From Pseudofabraea citricarpa (Eukaryota > Ascomycota > Leotiomycetes > Helotiales > Dermateaceae), in the NCBI GenBank assembly GCA_029641185.1, contig JAPWGK010000001.1, forward strand, positions 2,554,501 through 2,618,500: 64,000 nucleotides of DNA. The letters are read 5' to 3'. Numbering within the stretch: position 1 is the first letter of the stretch; each line of letters starts with the position of its first letter. This document shows, piece after piece, positions 9,935 to 21,604 of this stretch. The translations under genes and the position numbers were made by a program. The notes under the pieces are model-generated. The model was not told the DNA's origin. It made no database searches and worked only from the letters and a program-made list of their open reading frames with translations.

Positions 9935-11694
9935 ACTGATCAGGCATGGTGTACTTTGCCATGCTTCGAAAGGGTGGTGATCAGCAAGAGGTCTTTTCAA
10001 AGATGGCACACGAAGCCGAGAGGGAACAAAAAGGCTTGCTTTTTGTATGGAGTGCTTAAGGAAACCATCCTTAAAGAGTAATCCGTATGAGGCATGATCC
10101 CATCAGGCGGGTTACCTTATTCCGCTTACAGCATTCAGCTTTGTAGAAACTTCTTTGCTGTTTGGCTGTTATTAACCTTCTCTTTATATTCTTTAACTTT
10201 GTTCAGTAGTATGAGTCTTTCCTTAGACCTTTTATTCTCAGAAAAATGCAAAATTTAAAACCACCCGAGCCTGAAGTTTCCAGCACAACGCTCCAGAAAA
10301 CTCGCTGTCACGTGTACCCCTATTCTACTTCTCGCTTCAATTAATGGTGACATTTCGTTGATTTATAGACCCATAGACTGTGCTACCACAGCTGCTTCCA
10401 CGAAAGAATTACTTTAAGGGTTTAAATTCACAGGCTGTGTTTAAGCTTTCTGCATGATTATAGTCTCAGTTAGGATTCTTGAATTCCTTCGGACAAGAAA
10501 GATCAATAGTACAGTCACCTCGAGCTTACTATCAACAATCAAAAATGAAGTTTGCTTACATGTGTATTATACCTGTAGATGATGCAGTATATCAAGGACA
10601 AGGACAAAATCCTTTTATTGTGCGAGAAGGTATATGCTACTTTATTGATGTTGCATTCAAGGTGAGATTGTGTTTGTTGATAGAATATTATTATGATATC
10701 AAAACAATATCAAATATTTACGGAGTTGAAGATAAACCCTATGTTTCTCCAAGTATAACTTAACAAGAAATCTCAAGCTCAAAGGTTTTAGGGGCAAGAG
10801 AAACCGTGACGGCACTCGCTTAGCCAAAGGGACAATTGCCTTTTCTCGCGGTTGTCTTTGATGCTGTGTTTCGACTGGAACTAAACTATTTGCCTTTGCC
10901 GATTGAATCTCCGGAATTATCAAGCGACATAGTGAAGCTTAGGAACCGAATAATCAAAAAGCTTTGATGGCTTGAAAACCTTTATCACGAGACTCGTGTT
11001 GCACATGGCAATTAGATTAGACGAGCTGTAGCCCAGAGATACGTTTTGAAACCGCTTTTAAAGCTCGGAGGCTTTTACTCTTGAGCTAGATCACAACAAA
11101 GATCTAATTTTTGCGAGTCAGGATCACGGTGTAAGATGAGTTAGCCAGTCTGCTTGTGGTAATGTCATCCATTCGGATAATCTAATGGAAGAGCACATAC
11201 ATGTGGCTGAAGGTACTGTGTTACTGAAAAGCGGTGAAACCTTCGAACTACTTGGCTACTCAGAATCAGATCAGATGAATCATAGACTCGCTCTATCACA
11301 TGGAATGTCCCTCGGTCTCTGGCGGCAAAAGGTTGTTCCGGCAAGCCCAAGCCCCGACCTCGGCCCTGCTTAGCGAACTCCTTTATCAAAAAATTGTTTT
11401 GGGACGTGTCGCCGTCATCACAAGCTTATCGAGTCTTTGAATCACTCAGACCCACAGTGCAATCCGTTCCAGCCAATTTGCTACACTCATTAACAATAGG
11501 CGCGCCACTCAGCGAGGTGAGACGCTCGTGCCGCGAGCCTCGGTATCGCGTTTGCTAATCCCGTGTCTTTCTCTTGCGTCAAGGCTCCCAGATAAGTTGC
11601 CATCTCTCCTTCCATTCTTTCGTTTCCTCCTTCATAGATCGTAGACTCGCGCTTTAGACTTCTTTCCCCTGTTTCCTACGTTCCAATAGATAAG
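9935..11694. other. Intergenic, 1.76 kb
   Basis: Promoter side of the peroxidase gene. An ATG at 10544 opens a frame MKFAYMCIIPVDDAVYQG..., followed after VAFK by a GTGAGA donor-like site, but I could not complete a gene. Other ORFs here are short and antisense to one another. Nothing else supported. Confidence 0.4.
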
Positions 11695-12768
11695 ATGAGT
11701 AAGAAGGGAGATTTCGATGCTGTTCGCAAGGACATTGTCGGCTTGATGCACCAGCCCGAATACGATGATGGAAGTGCTGGTCCAGTTCTTGTGCGACTTG
11801 CTTGGTATGGCCACTGCCACTACTGCTATCTACCAGCGTTAACAGAAGTACAGGCATTCAGCGGGCACTTATGATGCGGAAACAGATACTGGAGGATCTA
11901 ATGGTGCTGGTATGCGATATGAGGCAGAGGGCGGAGAGTAAGCATATCTTCCCCATTATCGACCCATAACTAACCCCAGATTGCCAGTCCTGCCAATGCC
12001 GGTCTCCAACATGCACGCGTCTTTCTCGAGCCAGTCAAAGCAAAACACCCTTGGATAACATATGCGGATCTGTGGACTCTTGCCGGTGTGGTGGCGATCG
12101 AACAGATGGGTGGACCAAAGATCCCTTGGTCTGGTGGTCGCACAGATTATGTCGACGATAGCAAATTACCGCCACGAGGTCGGCTACCGGACGCTGCTCA
12201 AGGTTCTGATCATTTGCGATTCATATTTGGGCGTATGGGATTCTCGGATCAAGAGATTGTGTGCTTATCTGGAGCGCATAATTTGGGTCGGTGCCACAGT
12301 GATAGAAGTGGTTTCGAAGGAGCCTGGGTCAATAATCCAACAAGATTCTCAAATCAATACTACCGGCTCTTGTTGTCACTTCAGTGGAAGAAGAAGAAGC
12401 TTGCCAATGGCATTGAACAATTTGTCAACTATGACGATGATACTGAGACGGAGCTGATGATGCTACCAACGGATTTGGCCCTCACGCAAGACCCTGTATT
12501 CAGACAGTGGGTTGTCAAGTATGCCGACGACAAAGAGCAATTCTTCAAGGACTTCAGCAACGTCTTCTCGAAGCTTATCGAGCTTGGCATTCAAAGAGAC
12601 GAGGAAGGACGAATTACCAACATAGACAATGAGAAGGGTGGATATCATGCAGCCCCAAAGAAGTCAGCTACTCCTGGAAACCCATCTAAATCGACAGATG
12701 ACAAAGTCAAACCCAGCGAGGCAGAGCCTTTGAGCCAGAAGAACAAGGAGTTCAGAGCCAGGTTGTAG
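11695..12768 (+). CDS. Cytochrome c peroxidase-like heme peroxidase
   Basis: Class I heme peroxidase reducing H2O2, 324 residues, spliced as 11695-11804, 11854-11937, 11988-12768. Intron 1 splits the codon of the distal Trp; intron 2 uses the second AG (GATTGCCAG), giving [16 protein letters not shown]. Catalytic residues are intact: distal Arg34, Trp37, His38 (RLAWHSAGTYD); proximal His about 162 in [15 protein letters not shown]; the CcP radical Trp (Trp191 equivalent) at about 198; and the proximal Asp about 227 in MMLPTD. The N-terminus starts [10 protein letters not shown] directly at the catalytic domain with no mitochondrial presequence, so this is the non-mitochondrial fungal paralogue. 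A charged C-terminal extension of about 45 residues ends in -ARL, matching the PTS1 consensus, so peroxisomal targeting is possible. The start is fixed by the family N-terminus. Confidence 0.93.
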
Positions 12769-13091
12769 ATCTTGGAGAGTTGTAATACCATAGACTTAGG
12801 GGCGTTGGATCATAGACTTAGAGCATAGATGCTAGAGAGTCTAGGTTTGTTTAGAATTCCAAGAATTTGCTTGTTTCTCATAGAATATCAAAAATTTCAT
12901 AAGGTTGACCTGTCCTAGAATTCGGGTAAGAACGGCGTCGTTCTGGTGCTACTTCCCTCTCTGCAACTTCCCTACGTTCATCCAAAAAGCAATGGCGTCA
13001 AAGCAAGCTCTTTAAATTCACGTGCTTTGAGTTGCTCAGGTTTCTTACAAACATCACCAGAGCATAATTTTGTTTCCAGCCCAGCAGAATT
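12769..13091. other. Intergenic, 323 bp
   Basis: Short spacer between the peroxidase stop and the DUF6594 start, containing a near-repeat (ATAGACTTAGGG / ATAGACTTAGAG, 12789-12823). Probably 3' UTR plus promoter; no gene. Confidence 0.5.
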
Positions 13092-14420
13092 ATGTCTCAC
13101 ACTCCAGATCTCGAAGCCGGAATTCTCAGCGACGGTGCAAGTTATCACAGCACTGCTTCAGAGCCAAAACCCATCTCCGCAGACACGCTGCAAAGCCTCC
13201 GCGTTCATTTCAACGTTAAAAATCCATCTCCTACTACACCACCACAGAAACAAGATCAAAAGACCCTACCTCCGAGCCCAGCCCTCGTTTCTCCAATCAG
13301 CCCAGCCAGATCCATCAAGAGAAAAGAGACAGACGAGCTGATCTCGGACTGGGATGCGGTGAGGGAAAGACTTGAAGAAACTGTGAGCACATCGCCAACC
13401 ACGCCTGGCCACGAAGCGTCAAATGACGCTGCATCTTCCGAGAAGCGTCATCAGCAAGAGGAAGCCAACATGGACGAGTTTGAAGACTGGCGAGGCAAGT
13501 ACGTGCCTCTGCAGAGGATAGACGAGAATTGGCTGAAGAACATGTACTTGGAGGATATCTTGTGGCGAGGTGTGCAACTGCAGAAGGAGTATCTAATCAT
13601 GGGGAGCAAGAACGGAAGACTCGCTTCGTGTAGGTCATGCTTCTAAGCTGTTCGTTCGTCCTGTGGCCGAGTAGCTGATTTCAATCCAGTGCAGGATCAT
13701 GTCAGACGAGACGATATCCATGAGGAACTATGTCGATTCTGTGAGCTGCATCACTTCCACATGCTTGGTTGGCCAGAACGAAGTTGCTAACACCACACAG
13801 CACAGTCACTGGTCAACTACGACTCGTTCGTAAAATCACCGCTCGGCGAGAAGATCAAAGCCGATCTCCTGCCCAACGATCTCGACCACAAGAGATCCTA
13901 CGTCCGCGACCTCGCGGTGCTCGAAGCGACGAAATTCCTCAACTACCCCGAGGAGAAGGCGTTCGTGGAGCACCTGGAGAACCTGGTGTTCAGGCTGCCG
14001 AACTCGACGGAAGTGCTCAAGCACATCGACAGGATGGTGCTCAGCGGGGTGCGGGAGCCGCTGGATCAGGGGATCAAGGACGTGTTCAGGCACCCGAAGA
14101 AGTGGATCGTCACGATGTACAAGACGCTGCCGGTGTACAAGCTCTCGCTGAAGGAGTGGTTCAGCCGCGTCTTCGTCTTCGTCTTCACCATGGGGATCCT
14201 CCTCGGCCCGCTCGCTTTCATGATGGTCTACCCGGACCCCTGGTACATCTTCGGCACCATCTGCGTGTCGACTTTCTTGACGGGCATTGTCCTCAGCGCC
14301 TGCATGGATGAGGTTACCAAGGTCGATATCATGGCTACCGTCGCCGCCTATGCGTCGGTGCTCATCGTTGGTATGGGTGAGGCTATGACGCAGCGTGGTG
14401 AGTCGGTCGATTTCGAGTAG
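13092..14420 (+). CDS. DUF6594-type fungal membrane protein
   Basis: 398 residues, spliced 13092-13627, 13695-13740, 13806-14420. The 46-nt middle exon joins GRLASIMSDETISMRNYVDS to SLVNYDSFVKSP. The N-terminal ~130 residues are Ser/Pro-rich and probably disordered. A helical region follows (YVPLQRIDENWLKNMYLEDI, then LQKEYLIMG and DLAVLEATKFLNYPEE). Three hydrophobic C-terminal segments come last: VFVFVFTMGILLGPLAFMMV, WYIFGTICVSTFLTGIVL, and IMATVAAYASVLIVGMG. The last, ending in ATVAAYASVLIV after a charged TKVD, matches the membrane tail I associate with DUF6594. Function unknown; integral membrane location predicted. Exon 3 is strikingly GC-rich relative to exon 1. Family call good, function none. 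Confidence 0.75.
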
Positions 14421-17400
14421 GTTTGCCTTTTTCTGCCAGCCAGGTCAAAGAGTGCTTCGAAGGAGGGACCGGTCAGCTTTGAGGGTCTTGATCATTGATG
14501 AATCTTGCAAGACCGGGACCACGGTTTGGAAGGGGCTTCTGGAGTGTTTGTATTCTTAATGACAGGTCCGTTTTTGGGGGGTATTATATTGTATTGCTCG
14601 AACTTAGTTAGCTCCTAGGTAGATTACCTACCTACCTTGGGAGGTACCGCATGTATGCTTTTAGACTGCAGAGATAAGAAATAAAGAAGCTCCTCTTCCC
14701 GTTTCGTCCCTTACCTTGCTTTACCTGGGACATGAATATCAAAACCGATGTTTCGCAAAGGCAAAGGTCATCAAGACGATAGATAGATAGATAGATAGAT
14801 AGACCGACCATCTAATCTAATCTAATCTTGTCTTTATCCAAACGAGGTCCTTCTCAACTGATTAATTACCCGGTACCTCCGACCACAACTCTCCCATGCC
14901 GTACCGCTTTCTTAAATTCGCAAACCCAATCTCACACTCTTGTCTGCCACACTCGACCCAGCCAAAAGGAGAAGAAAAAGAAAAGGAAATAGAAAAGAAA
15001 AGAAAGATGGAGGGAAAAAATAATGCGGACGGAGCTTCTGCTCCTCGTCGTCCTTAGCGACGGAGCATCACCTCCTACCCACCGTCAGCCACTCCCCTCT
15101 GCCACTCCCTCCACCCGCAAAACAAAGAACTCCCCTAAGGAAGGATCCAATAGACAGATCACGAAAAAAAAAAAATCAAGGTTCGCGCATGCTCGAACCC
15201 GCTTTTAAAATCAAAAAGCATGGCACGGCGGCGCGATGATGGCGATGGCGATGGCGATGGCGATGAGCGATGGCGATGTGGTGATGAGGATGGGAATCCG
15301 ATGTCTCTTTGAGTGGTTCTTGATGAACGTCTAATTTTTTGTTGCACGTCGCGCACGGAGGTCGTTTCCTATCTTCGACGGAGCGCTCCTCCTCGGGTTG
15401 GTTTTGGGGTTGTTTCCTGGGTTGCTGAGATGTCGTGTCTGATGGGGTTGTTCTTGATTATGCGATGGGTGAGGTGAGGTGAGGTGAGATGAGATGAGAT
15501 GAGATAAGATGGGGGGTTGAGATGCGACGCGACAAGGCGGGGGTGAGAGACCACGATCATCTGGTGTTACACGAATGGATTTTATTTTATTTTATTTTAT
15601 TTTGTTTTATTTTTCGGGGATAGGGAATTTGTTGATTGAAGATGTCGTCGCTCTTGGTTTTGGTGATGGGGTTTTGGTTTGTTTGATAGATGTGTATGGA
15701 TTGTGCTGTTGTCGCGAATGGTGGTTGTTGTGAGTCGTGCGCCCTGTCGGGCTTTGGGGGGTCTTTCTTGGTTTTAGGCCTTTTTTTTTGTTGTTTTTTT
15801 GGGGTTGGCTTTCCATTGGTCTGTTCCAGCTTGTAGTTTGCAAGGCTCACAGCTATCGAGGTCGGAATTGGGATAGTAGGCTTCACGAGTCATTTCCCCC
15901 CCCCCCTTTAGTAGGACGGAATTGTTACCTTTCCTCTTCGGACTTTACTCTCTCTCTTGCCATTTATCTTGTTGCACGTCGTGAGCGGAGCGTCTTCTCC
16001 TGGACGGAGCCTTTTCTCCTTGGGTTGGCCTGGTCGCTTCGAATGACTGGTTGGTCTTCTTCGTCGCTCGCGTATTTGGGTTGATATCGACATGTCAATG
16101 CAGATGCGGGCTGTGAGTCAGGCCGGGTTGGGCTAGGTCATGTTACGCAAAGAAGAAGAAAACCAAATGAAAATTCTTGAAGGGTGTTTTGCTTGATTGC
16201 CGATCGCTCGCGGATTGAATACCCGATTCCTGACCGCTGCATTTCTCGCGGCTAGCTGCTGTTGTCCTGGTTGCTTGGCGAGGTGGAGGATATATTTGCA
16301 TTTGGCAGTGAGAGTGAAATTGACGGGAGGATTATCATAGTTAAAGTCCTCTAATGCCTTGACATTGCTTACCGTCGGGGTAACCCATCCGGACCTTACC
16401 ATGTCAATTATAAGTTTTCAACTTAGCACCGCGTTTCACCGTCTTCATAGACGACACTTAGCATATGGTCATATATGTCTTCACGATTTCATCTCGGCAT
16501 TCGTCCCCATCTCAAACTTGGATATCTTCTCCTCGAACATTTCAACGGATCAATAAGCTCCAGAGTTCAGATACACCTCCAATTAATACCAATTGGCAGG
16601 TCACAAAAGCTAGCTTTCTGAAGGGAAGTGTTTTCCCTCGTGAGATCAAAAGTCGAGGCACTTCATCCACTTTGTAAGAGAAGGACCATACATCCAGACC
16701 AGAACGATCCAGTATTTGTTTGGCTTCTAAAAGCGGACGAGAAACGTATTTTCAAGCTATCATTATCGTTATTTGTGATCAAGCAATCATCCCCTTAAAA
16801 AAGCCCGCTAGCATCTCCTGCCATCGACCAAGAACTTCGAAACCCGCATCTGTTGGTTTCCCTGCTGCAAGATTGTTCCGTTTTCTTACTTAGAAAGTCA
16901 ACTTAATCGATCTTCGATCTCTTCCAAGAAGTACTCCTGCATTATAGCAATTTTCTAGCATCACCAACCATTTACTGCTCGATAACGATCGAGCTCAGTC
17001 AATGATTGTGCACACACAAGGAACAGGTGACAATAGATGTCGGGTATCTTCAGCTACCAGTCAAAAAGGTGGTTGCAAGTTCGAAGGAAACATGAAGAGC
17101 CCGGCTATTGAACCGCTCTGACGAGGGGTTGCTGTGACAGAACAGCTTGACAAGCACTTGCGGTGGAATAGTATCGACGAACCGTCCAAAACAGTCTACG
17201 TCTGAATGTGCAATAATCCAACAATTATTATTGACCCGCTCACCTCATGATTGACGGATAGATGTCCGGCTTGCCCGAGCTCTATCCTCAAACGATCATG
17301 CACATATACCGGCGTGGACTGTGGCGATCCTTTACTTTTCTCCTTTTCTTTTTTTTTCTCTTTCGTTTTTTAAACTCCAGCCTTTCTCCTTGATCTTCGC

Positions 17401-19380
17401 AGCTTGTTGCAGTTAGGAAAATACATCAGCTTTTCTGTAGACCGTACTCCCTCAGGGCCTGTCGTGTTTCATGCAGGGCTTAAGAAGACATTGTTCAAGT
17501 CGCTTGGGCTCAAACGACGAAGAAAGCAAACGAAGTACAGAAAATAGTTACCCAACAGTTGCAAAAGCCCGTTGAATAGGAGGTTCAAATCGTACGATTG
17601 ACACGTGATATTTTGAGAGGTGCTTGATAGAGCTAAGACTTAGCTAGAGGTTACTCAAAACTCGTAGTCATGGTTAGCAATTCCCACCCAAACTTGAGCC
17701 GCAACGGTTGCTCCAGCGAGGCCAAAATGCGACCGGGTGAAACGCGCCAGCACGTGATGGTGTATCTGGTGGTGTCTTTGTTTTTATTTCCTTCGTATTG
17801 CTGGCCTCCGGGACTGTGGAAACAGTGAGCCAAGAGCAATATCAAGCTGTTCGTGTTGATTGACGAAGATGCGGTACTCAGCCAGCTCTTTAATGGGTCG
17901 TCGAGCGTCTATTTATACTCGGCAGCCCTTCGATCCAGCTGGGGTGAAGCTTCGACCACAAAAGCATTGTTACATGCAGATCTGGGCCGTAAGCGACAGC
18001 CAGCGAAAGGAGTTACAGGAGTGCCTGACTGCCTGACTGCCCATATTCTATCTCCCGACGGGAGACAGGCTGTGATTGGCGGCTGAGGGGCAACCAATTG
18101 CCTGTGTCGCGGCCTCCTCGTGTCTGGATTTTAACCATTTGGCTGGCATTGGCAGTGGCATTGGGCCTCAAGCCGCTGATAAGCATGACCCAATGGGTAG
18201 GCGGGAGCTGGAACCGTGATGACTGCGACGGTGTTATCAGGTCGCTCAGCTATAGTACAGAGAGAGTTGAAACTTACCTATTGTAGGGCTTCACGTTAGG
18301 TCCCGAGAGGCAATTGAGTCTGGTTGTGACGGTGAAGTTGTGGTTGTGGTTGTGGTTGTGGCTTGCGATTGCGGCGCCCTCTCCACGTCACGCACGTCAC
18401 GCACACACGACTCACGACTCACGACCCACGACTCACGATACCTATTACTCAGTCGCAAGCAATGTGGGCAGTGTGGAGGGCATTAATATTGCTGAGGTTA
18501 CGGGTAGCCTTGTCGGTCTTGGCTCTTGGTGCTGTGCTGTGGCTATTATTGCTCGGGACACCTGCAGTCATTCAATTCAGCCTCTCTCTGCTGATTCTGC
18601 TCTCATTACCAGGTAAGCAGCTTGCAGAGCGGCGTGAATGCTACTCATGGTAAGCCCCCACGGCGCAAGAGGATGGATCATGGTTGAATTCAGGCCTCGA
18701 AACGAGATGAAATGGCCGTCGTCGAGGGCTTGGCAGCTCCGTTTTAAGCTTCTAGAGGTGGTCGCTAAGCTTGTGCACGCTCTGACCAGGCGAGGGATCC
18801 AGAGCCAGAGACAGAGCCAGAGACAGAGCCAGAACAAGAGCAGAACCAAAGCCTGAGCCAGCACCAGCCCCAGCCCCAGCACCACCGCCAGAGGTCATAG
18901 GGCGCGCCGAATTTCCAGCGTCTGGGGTCCGCAGAACATACGCCGCTCGGGAACATCCTTTCGTCGAATCATCATTCACCACTCATCACCTCACAACCAC
19001 TTCCTGGACCTCTTCTCCCACCTCTCTCCTCTCCACCCCAACTTTATCTGCAGCTCTCATCACGGCTCTCCTCTATCACTGCTGCTGCCTGTACAACATT
19101 ACATTAAATCAAATCAAATCAACCCAACCAACCAACCCACCGCATCTGCTGCCTCCAATCTACTTCACCTGTCACATATGCGGCTATTCGTTCATTGATG
19201 TCACCCTAGTCTACCTACCTATCATGTCGAGGTAGGTAACACGGCATAATCTTTTCAATCTTCTTATATATTTTCCGAATTCGTCTCGACTCACTCAGGG
19301 CGTCTGCTGCCACCCGCCTCGAAGCAGAGGACGAACGTACCTCCCTTCCTCAACCAAAAGAAAAAACCCCCCCCACCACC
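14421..19380. other. Gene-free, repeat-rich 5 kb upstream of the kinase
   Basis: No ORF here has convincing protein character. It contains many simple repeats: GATA at about 14779-14803, GGCGAT hexamers at 15238-15277, GGTGA/GATGA pentamers at 15470-15510, TTTTA at 15580-15605, a C-run at 15897-15907, GTTGTG at 18336-18361, CACGACTC-type repeats at 18384-18440, and AGAGCC/CAG-rich repeats at 18800-18890. C/T-rich sequence dominates the last 500 bp before the kinase ATG, which suits a long 5' UTR and promoter. A long regulatory region or non-coding transcript is possible; the sequence alone does not show it. Confidence 0.5.
15238..15277. repeat. GGCGAT hexanucleotide repeat
   Basis: About six tandem copies of GGCGAT with one interruption (GATGAGCGATGGCGAT), in non-coding sequence. 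Confidence 0.85.
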
Positions 19381-21604
19381 ATGTCAACCGCCGGGCCCCA
19401 GACCCCAACTCCGCAGCGGCGACGTCAAGATGAGATCAAGGTCGATTCGCCGGCCTTCCTATCAGCACACGAGAGGAACGCAGCGGCTGTGCTAGCCAAC
19501 AGCGATCTGAATAGCGCCAACCCGTCATTATCGCCATTCCAGACCCTTCAGAACCCGAACTCTATAGCAACCTTCCAGTCAACAACCATAGCTCCGTCTC
19601 CCCCGCCGAATAACTCTGTCGAACGCTCTGCTGCCATCACCCCTCTGGATACCTCTGCCAGACATCTTTCTTTGGATACGACCAATCAGCAGCCCAGCCC
19701 GCTCAGTGCTGGCCTCCGCATACAGACAGATATCCCAGGCTACACAGTTACCGCCGCGAGCACGCAGAATACTGCACGAAGTCCGACCGATTCGAAACGA
19801 ATACCTACTCGGCCCATCGCCGTCGCTCGCACGCCTAGTGTCAAGAAGGTCTTCGCCAGCAGTATTGGAAGCAACTCTAATCTGGGATCCGCCCCAAATT
19901 CTGCCTTATCTTCTCCCATGCTCAATGCCATGGCAGACGTGACTCCGCTGCCCTCACCACTCCTCTCGAGCGATTCACCTGGACCGTGGAATAGGTTGGG
20001 CTCCAGACCGGGTTCGCGAGACATCATGATCACAGCAGATGCGGCACTGGTCACCTCCAATGGCGAGTCAATTTCTTCGGCGATAGCGAACCAGTCGAAG
20101 CGGCGCGCATACCATGGGCTCACGGCGAACGAAACAGGGCTCAACAGTGCGCAGGTCAACAAGGAGAAGAACGCAGAGGGCCACAACCGAAATCGAAGTC
20201 TCAGTGAGTATGTCCCAGGAGCCGTCCAGATGCCCAAAGTACGACACATTACTGTCTCCGGTTCACATGCGTCAATTGATACAACACCCGACTCGGCAAC
20301 ATCATTAGACGCACCCATGCGGAGAGAGCCTCACCTAGCAGTGCAGAGAGGTCTTGCACCTATCCCAAGACCGCCCACGCCACCATCGAGCAGGACGGGG
20401 GGAGAGAGCAGCGATAGCGATTCGTCCCTCTCAATAGCGCATGTTCCACGGGCATTTAAAAAGCCTAGATATGAATATTTCGAAGCACATACACCCAACG
20501 ATTGCAAGCGCAGGAGATGGCGGGCGTTGAAGGTGCTTGGGCAAGGCACGTTCAGCAAGGTCATGCTCGCGACGAGTCAAAGAGTTGAGGACGATGAGCG
20601 AATTGACGAGAATGATGTCTTTGGTCAGCGGATGGACGGTGTTTCGCCTTCGGAACCAAAGATTGACCGTAAAAAGCTTGTCGCAGTCAAGATCTGTGAG
20701 CATGGTCCAAAGGGAGGAGCGTCTGAAGAGCGTGTGGAGATGTCCTTGAAACGAGAGTTGGAGATTATGAAAACGATACACCACCCGTCGCTGGTTCATC
20801 TGAAAGCTTGGAACATCGAGGAAACACGTGCGATCCTGATCTTGAGCTTTTGTCCTGGCGGAGATCTGTTCGAAGTGGCTAGCGAGCACAAAGACCTCTT
20901 GGTTCCCGCTCTATTGCGGAGGATATTCGGTGAGCTGGTTGGCGCAGTACGATACTTACATGAGCGGCATATCGTTCATCGAGATATCAAGCTCGAGAGT
21001 ATGTTCCCCCCATGTTTCCATATATAGCTTGCTAATGAGCACAGACGTACTTGTCAACCTGCCGGTATCCGAACTTGCAAGACCATTAGATTGGGCCAAT
21101 TATCCATATTCGATAATCACGCTCACCGATCTTGGCCTTTCTCGTCGTGTTGCTGATGACGAGAAACTCACCACTCGCTGTGGTAGTGATGACTATGCAG
21201 CTCCAGAAGTCATCATGGGACAGCCGTATGACGGACGAGCTACAGATGCCTGGTCGCTAGGTGTTCTTCTCTATGCTCTGTTGGAATCCAGGCTCCCATT
21301 CGACCCAGTAAATGGCGGTAGTGAAGGCTTCAAACAGAGAAGCAAGACCTCACATCGAATCGCCAGAGTGGAGTGGAGATGGGTGCAGTACGCTGGAGAA
21401 GAAGGCGATCATGAAGGTGATCCCGAGAAGTTCGAAAAGGCGGGGCTACTGGGGGCTATGAACGTCACAGAAGGACTTCTCAAGAGAGCGAGGAGTCGAT
21501 GGACGATGGAGAAGGTGGCAGAGGAAGAATGGGTTAAGGGAGCCATTGCCGTCGAGGGCGGGATCAAGTTCCGAGAAGAACACGTCCCAGACGAGGTATC
21601 CTAG
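19381..21604 (+). CDS. Serine/threonine protein kinase, DLG-type activation segment
   Basis: Predicted 725-residue kinase, spliced 19381-20998 and 21045-21604. The 46-nt intron falls inside the catalytic loop codon for Asn and restores KLENVLVNLP. Residues 1 to ~370 are Ser/Thr/Pro-rich, low-complexity and likely regulatory. The kinase domain has a glycine-rich loop (VLGQGTFSKVML), the VAVK lysine, HRDIKLEN catalytic loop, TDLGLSR in place of the usual DFG, YAAPEV, and DAWSLGVLLYALL. A long insert lies between the Gly loop and VAVK. These features, with the GQPYDGRATDAW stretch, resemble the fungal Prr/NPR-type kinase group; this subfamily is from memory. The start ATG has a strong context (CACCACCATGTC) after a C-run. 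Convergent with the CLC gene downstream. Confidence 0.92.

Noticed and set aside
13769..14311. 180-codon plus ORF over DUF6594 exon 3
   Set aside because: Shadow of the real exon in a GC-rich stretch; Arg/Gly/Pro-rich translation.
17575..17610. GGTTCAAATCG resembling a tRNA B box
   Set aside because: No matching A box or cloverleaf arms around it.
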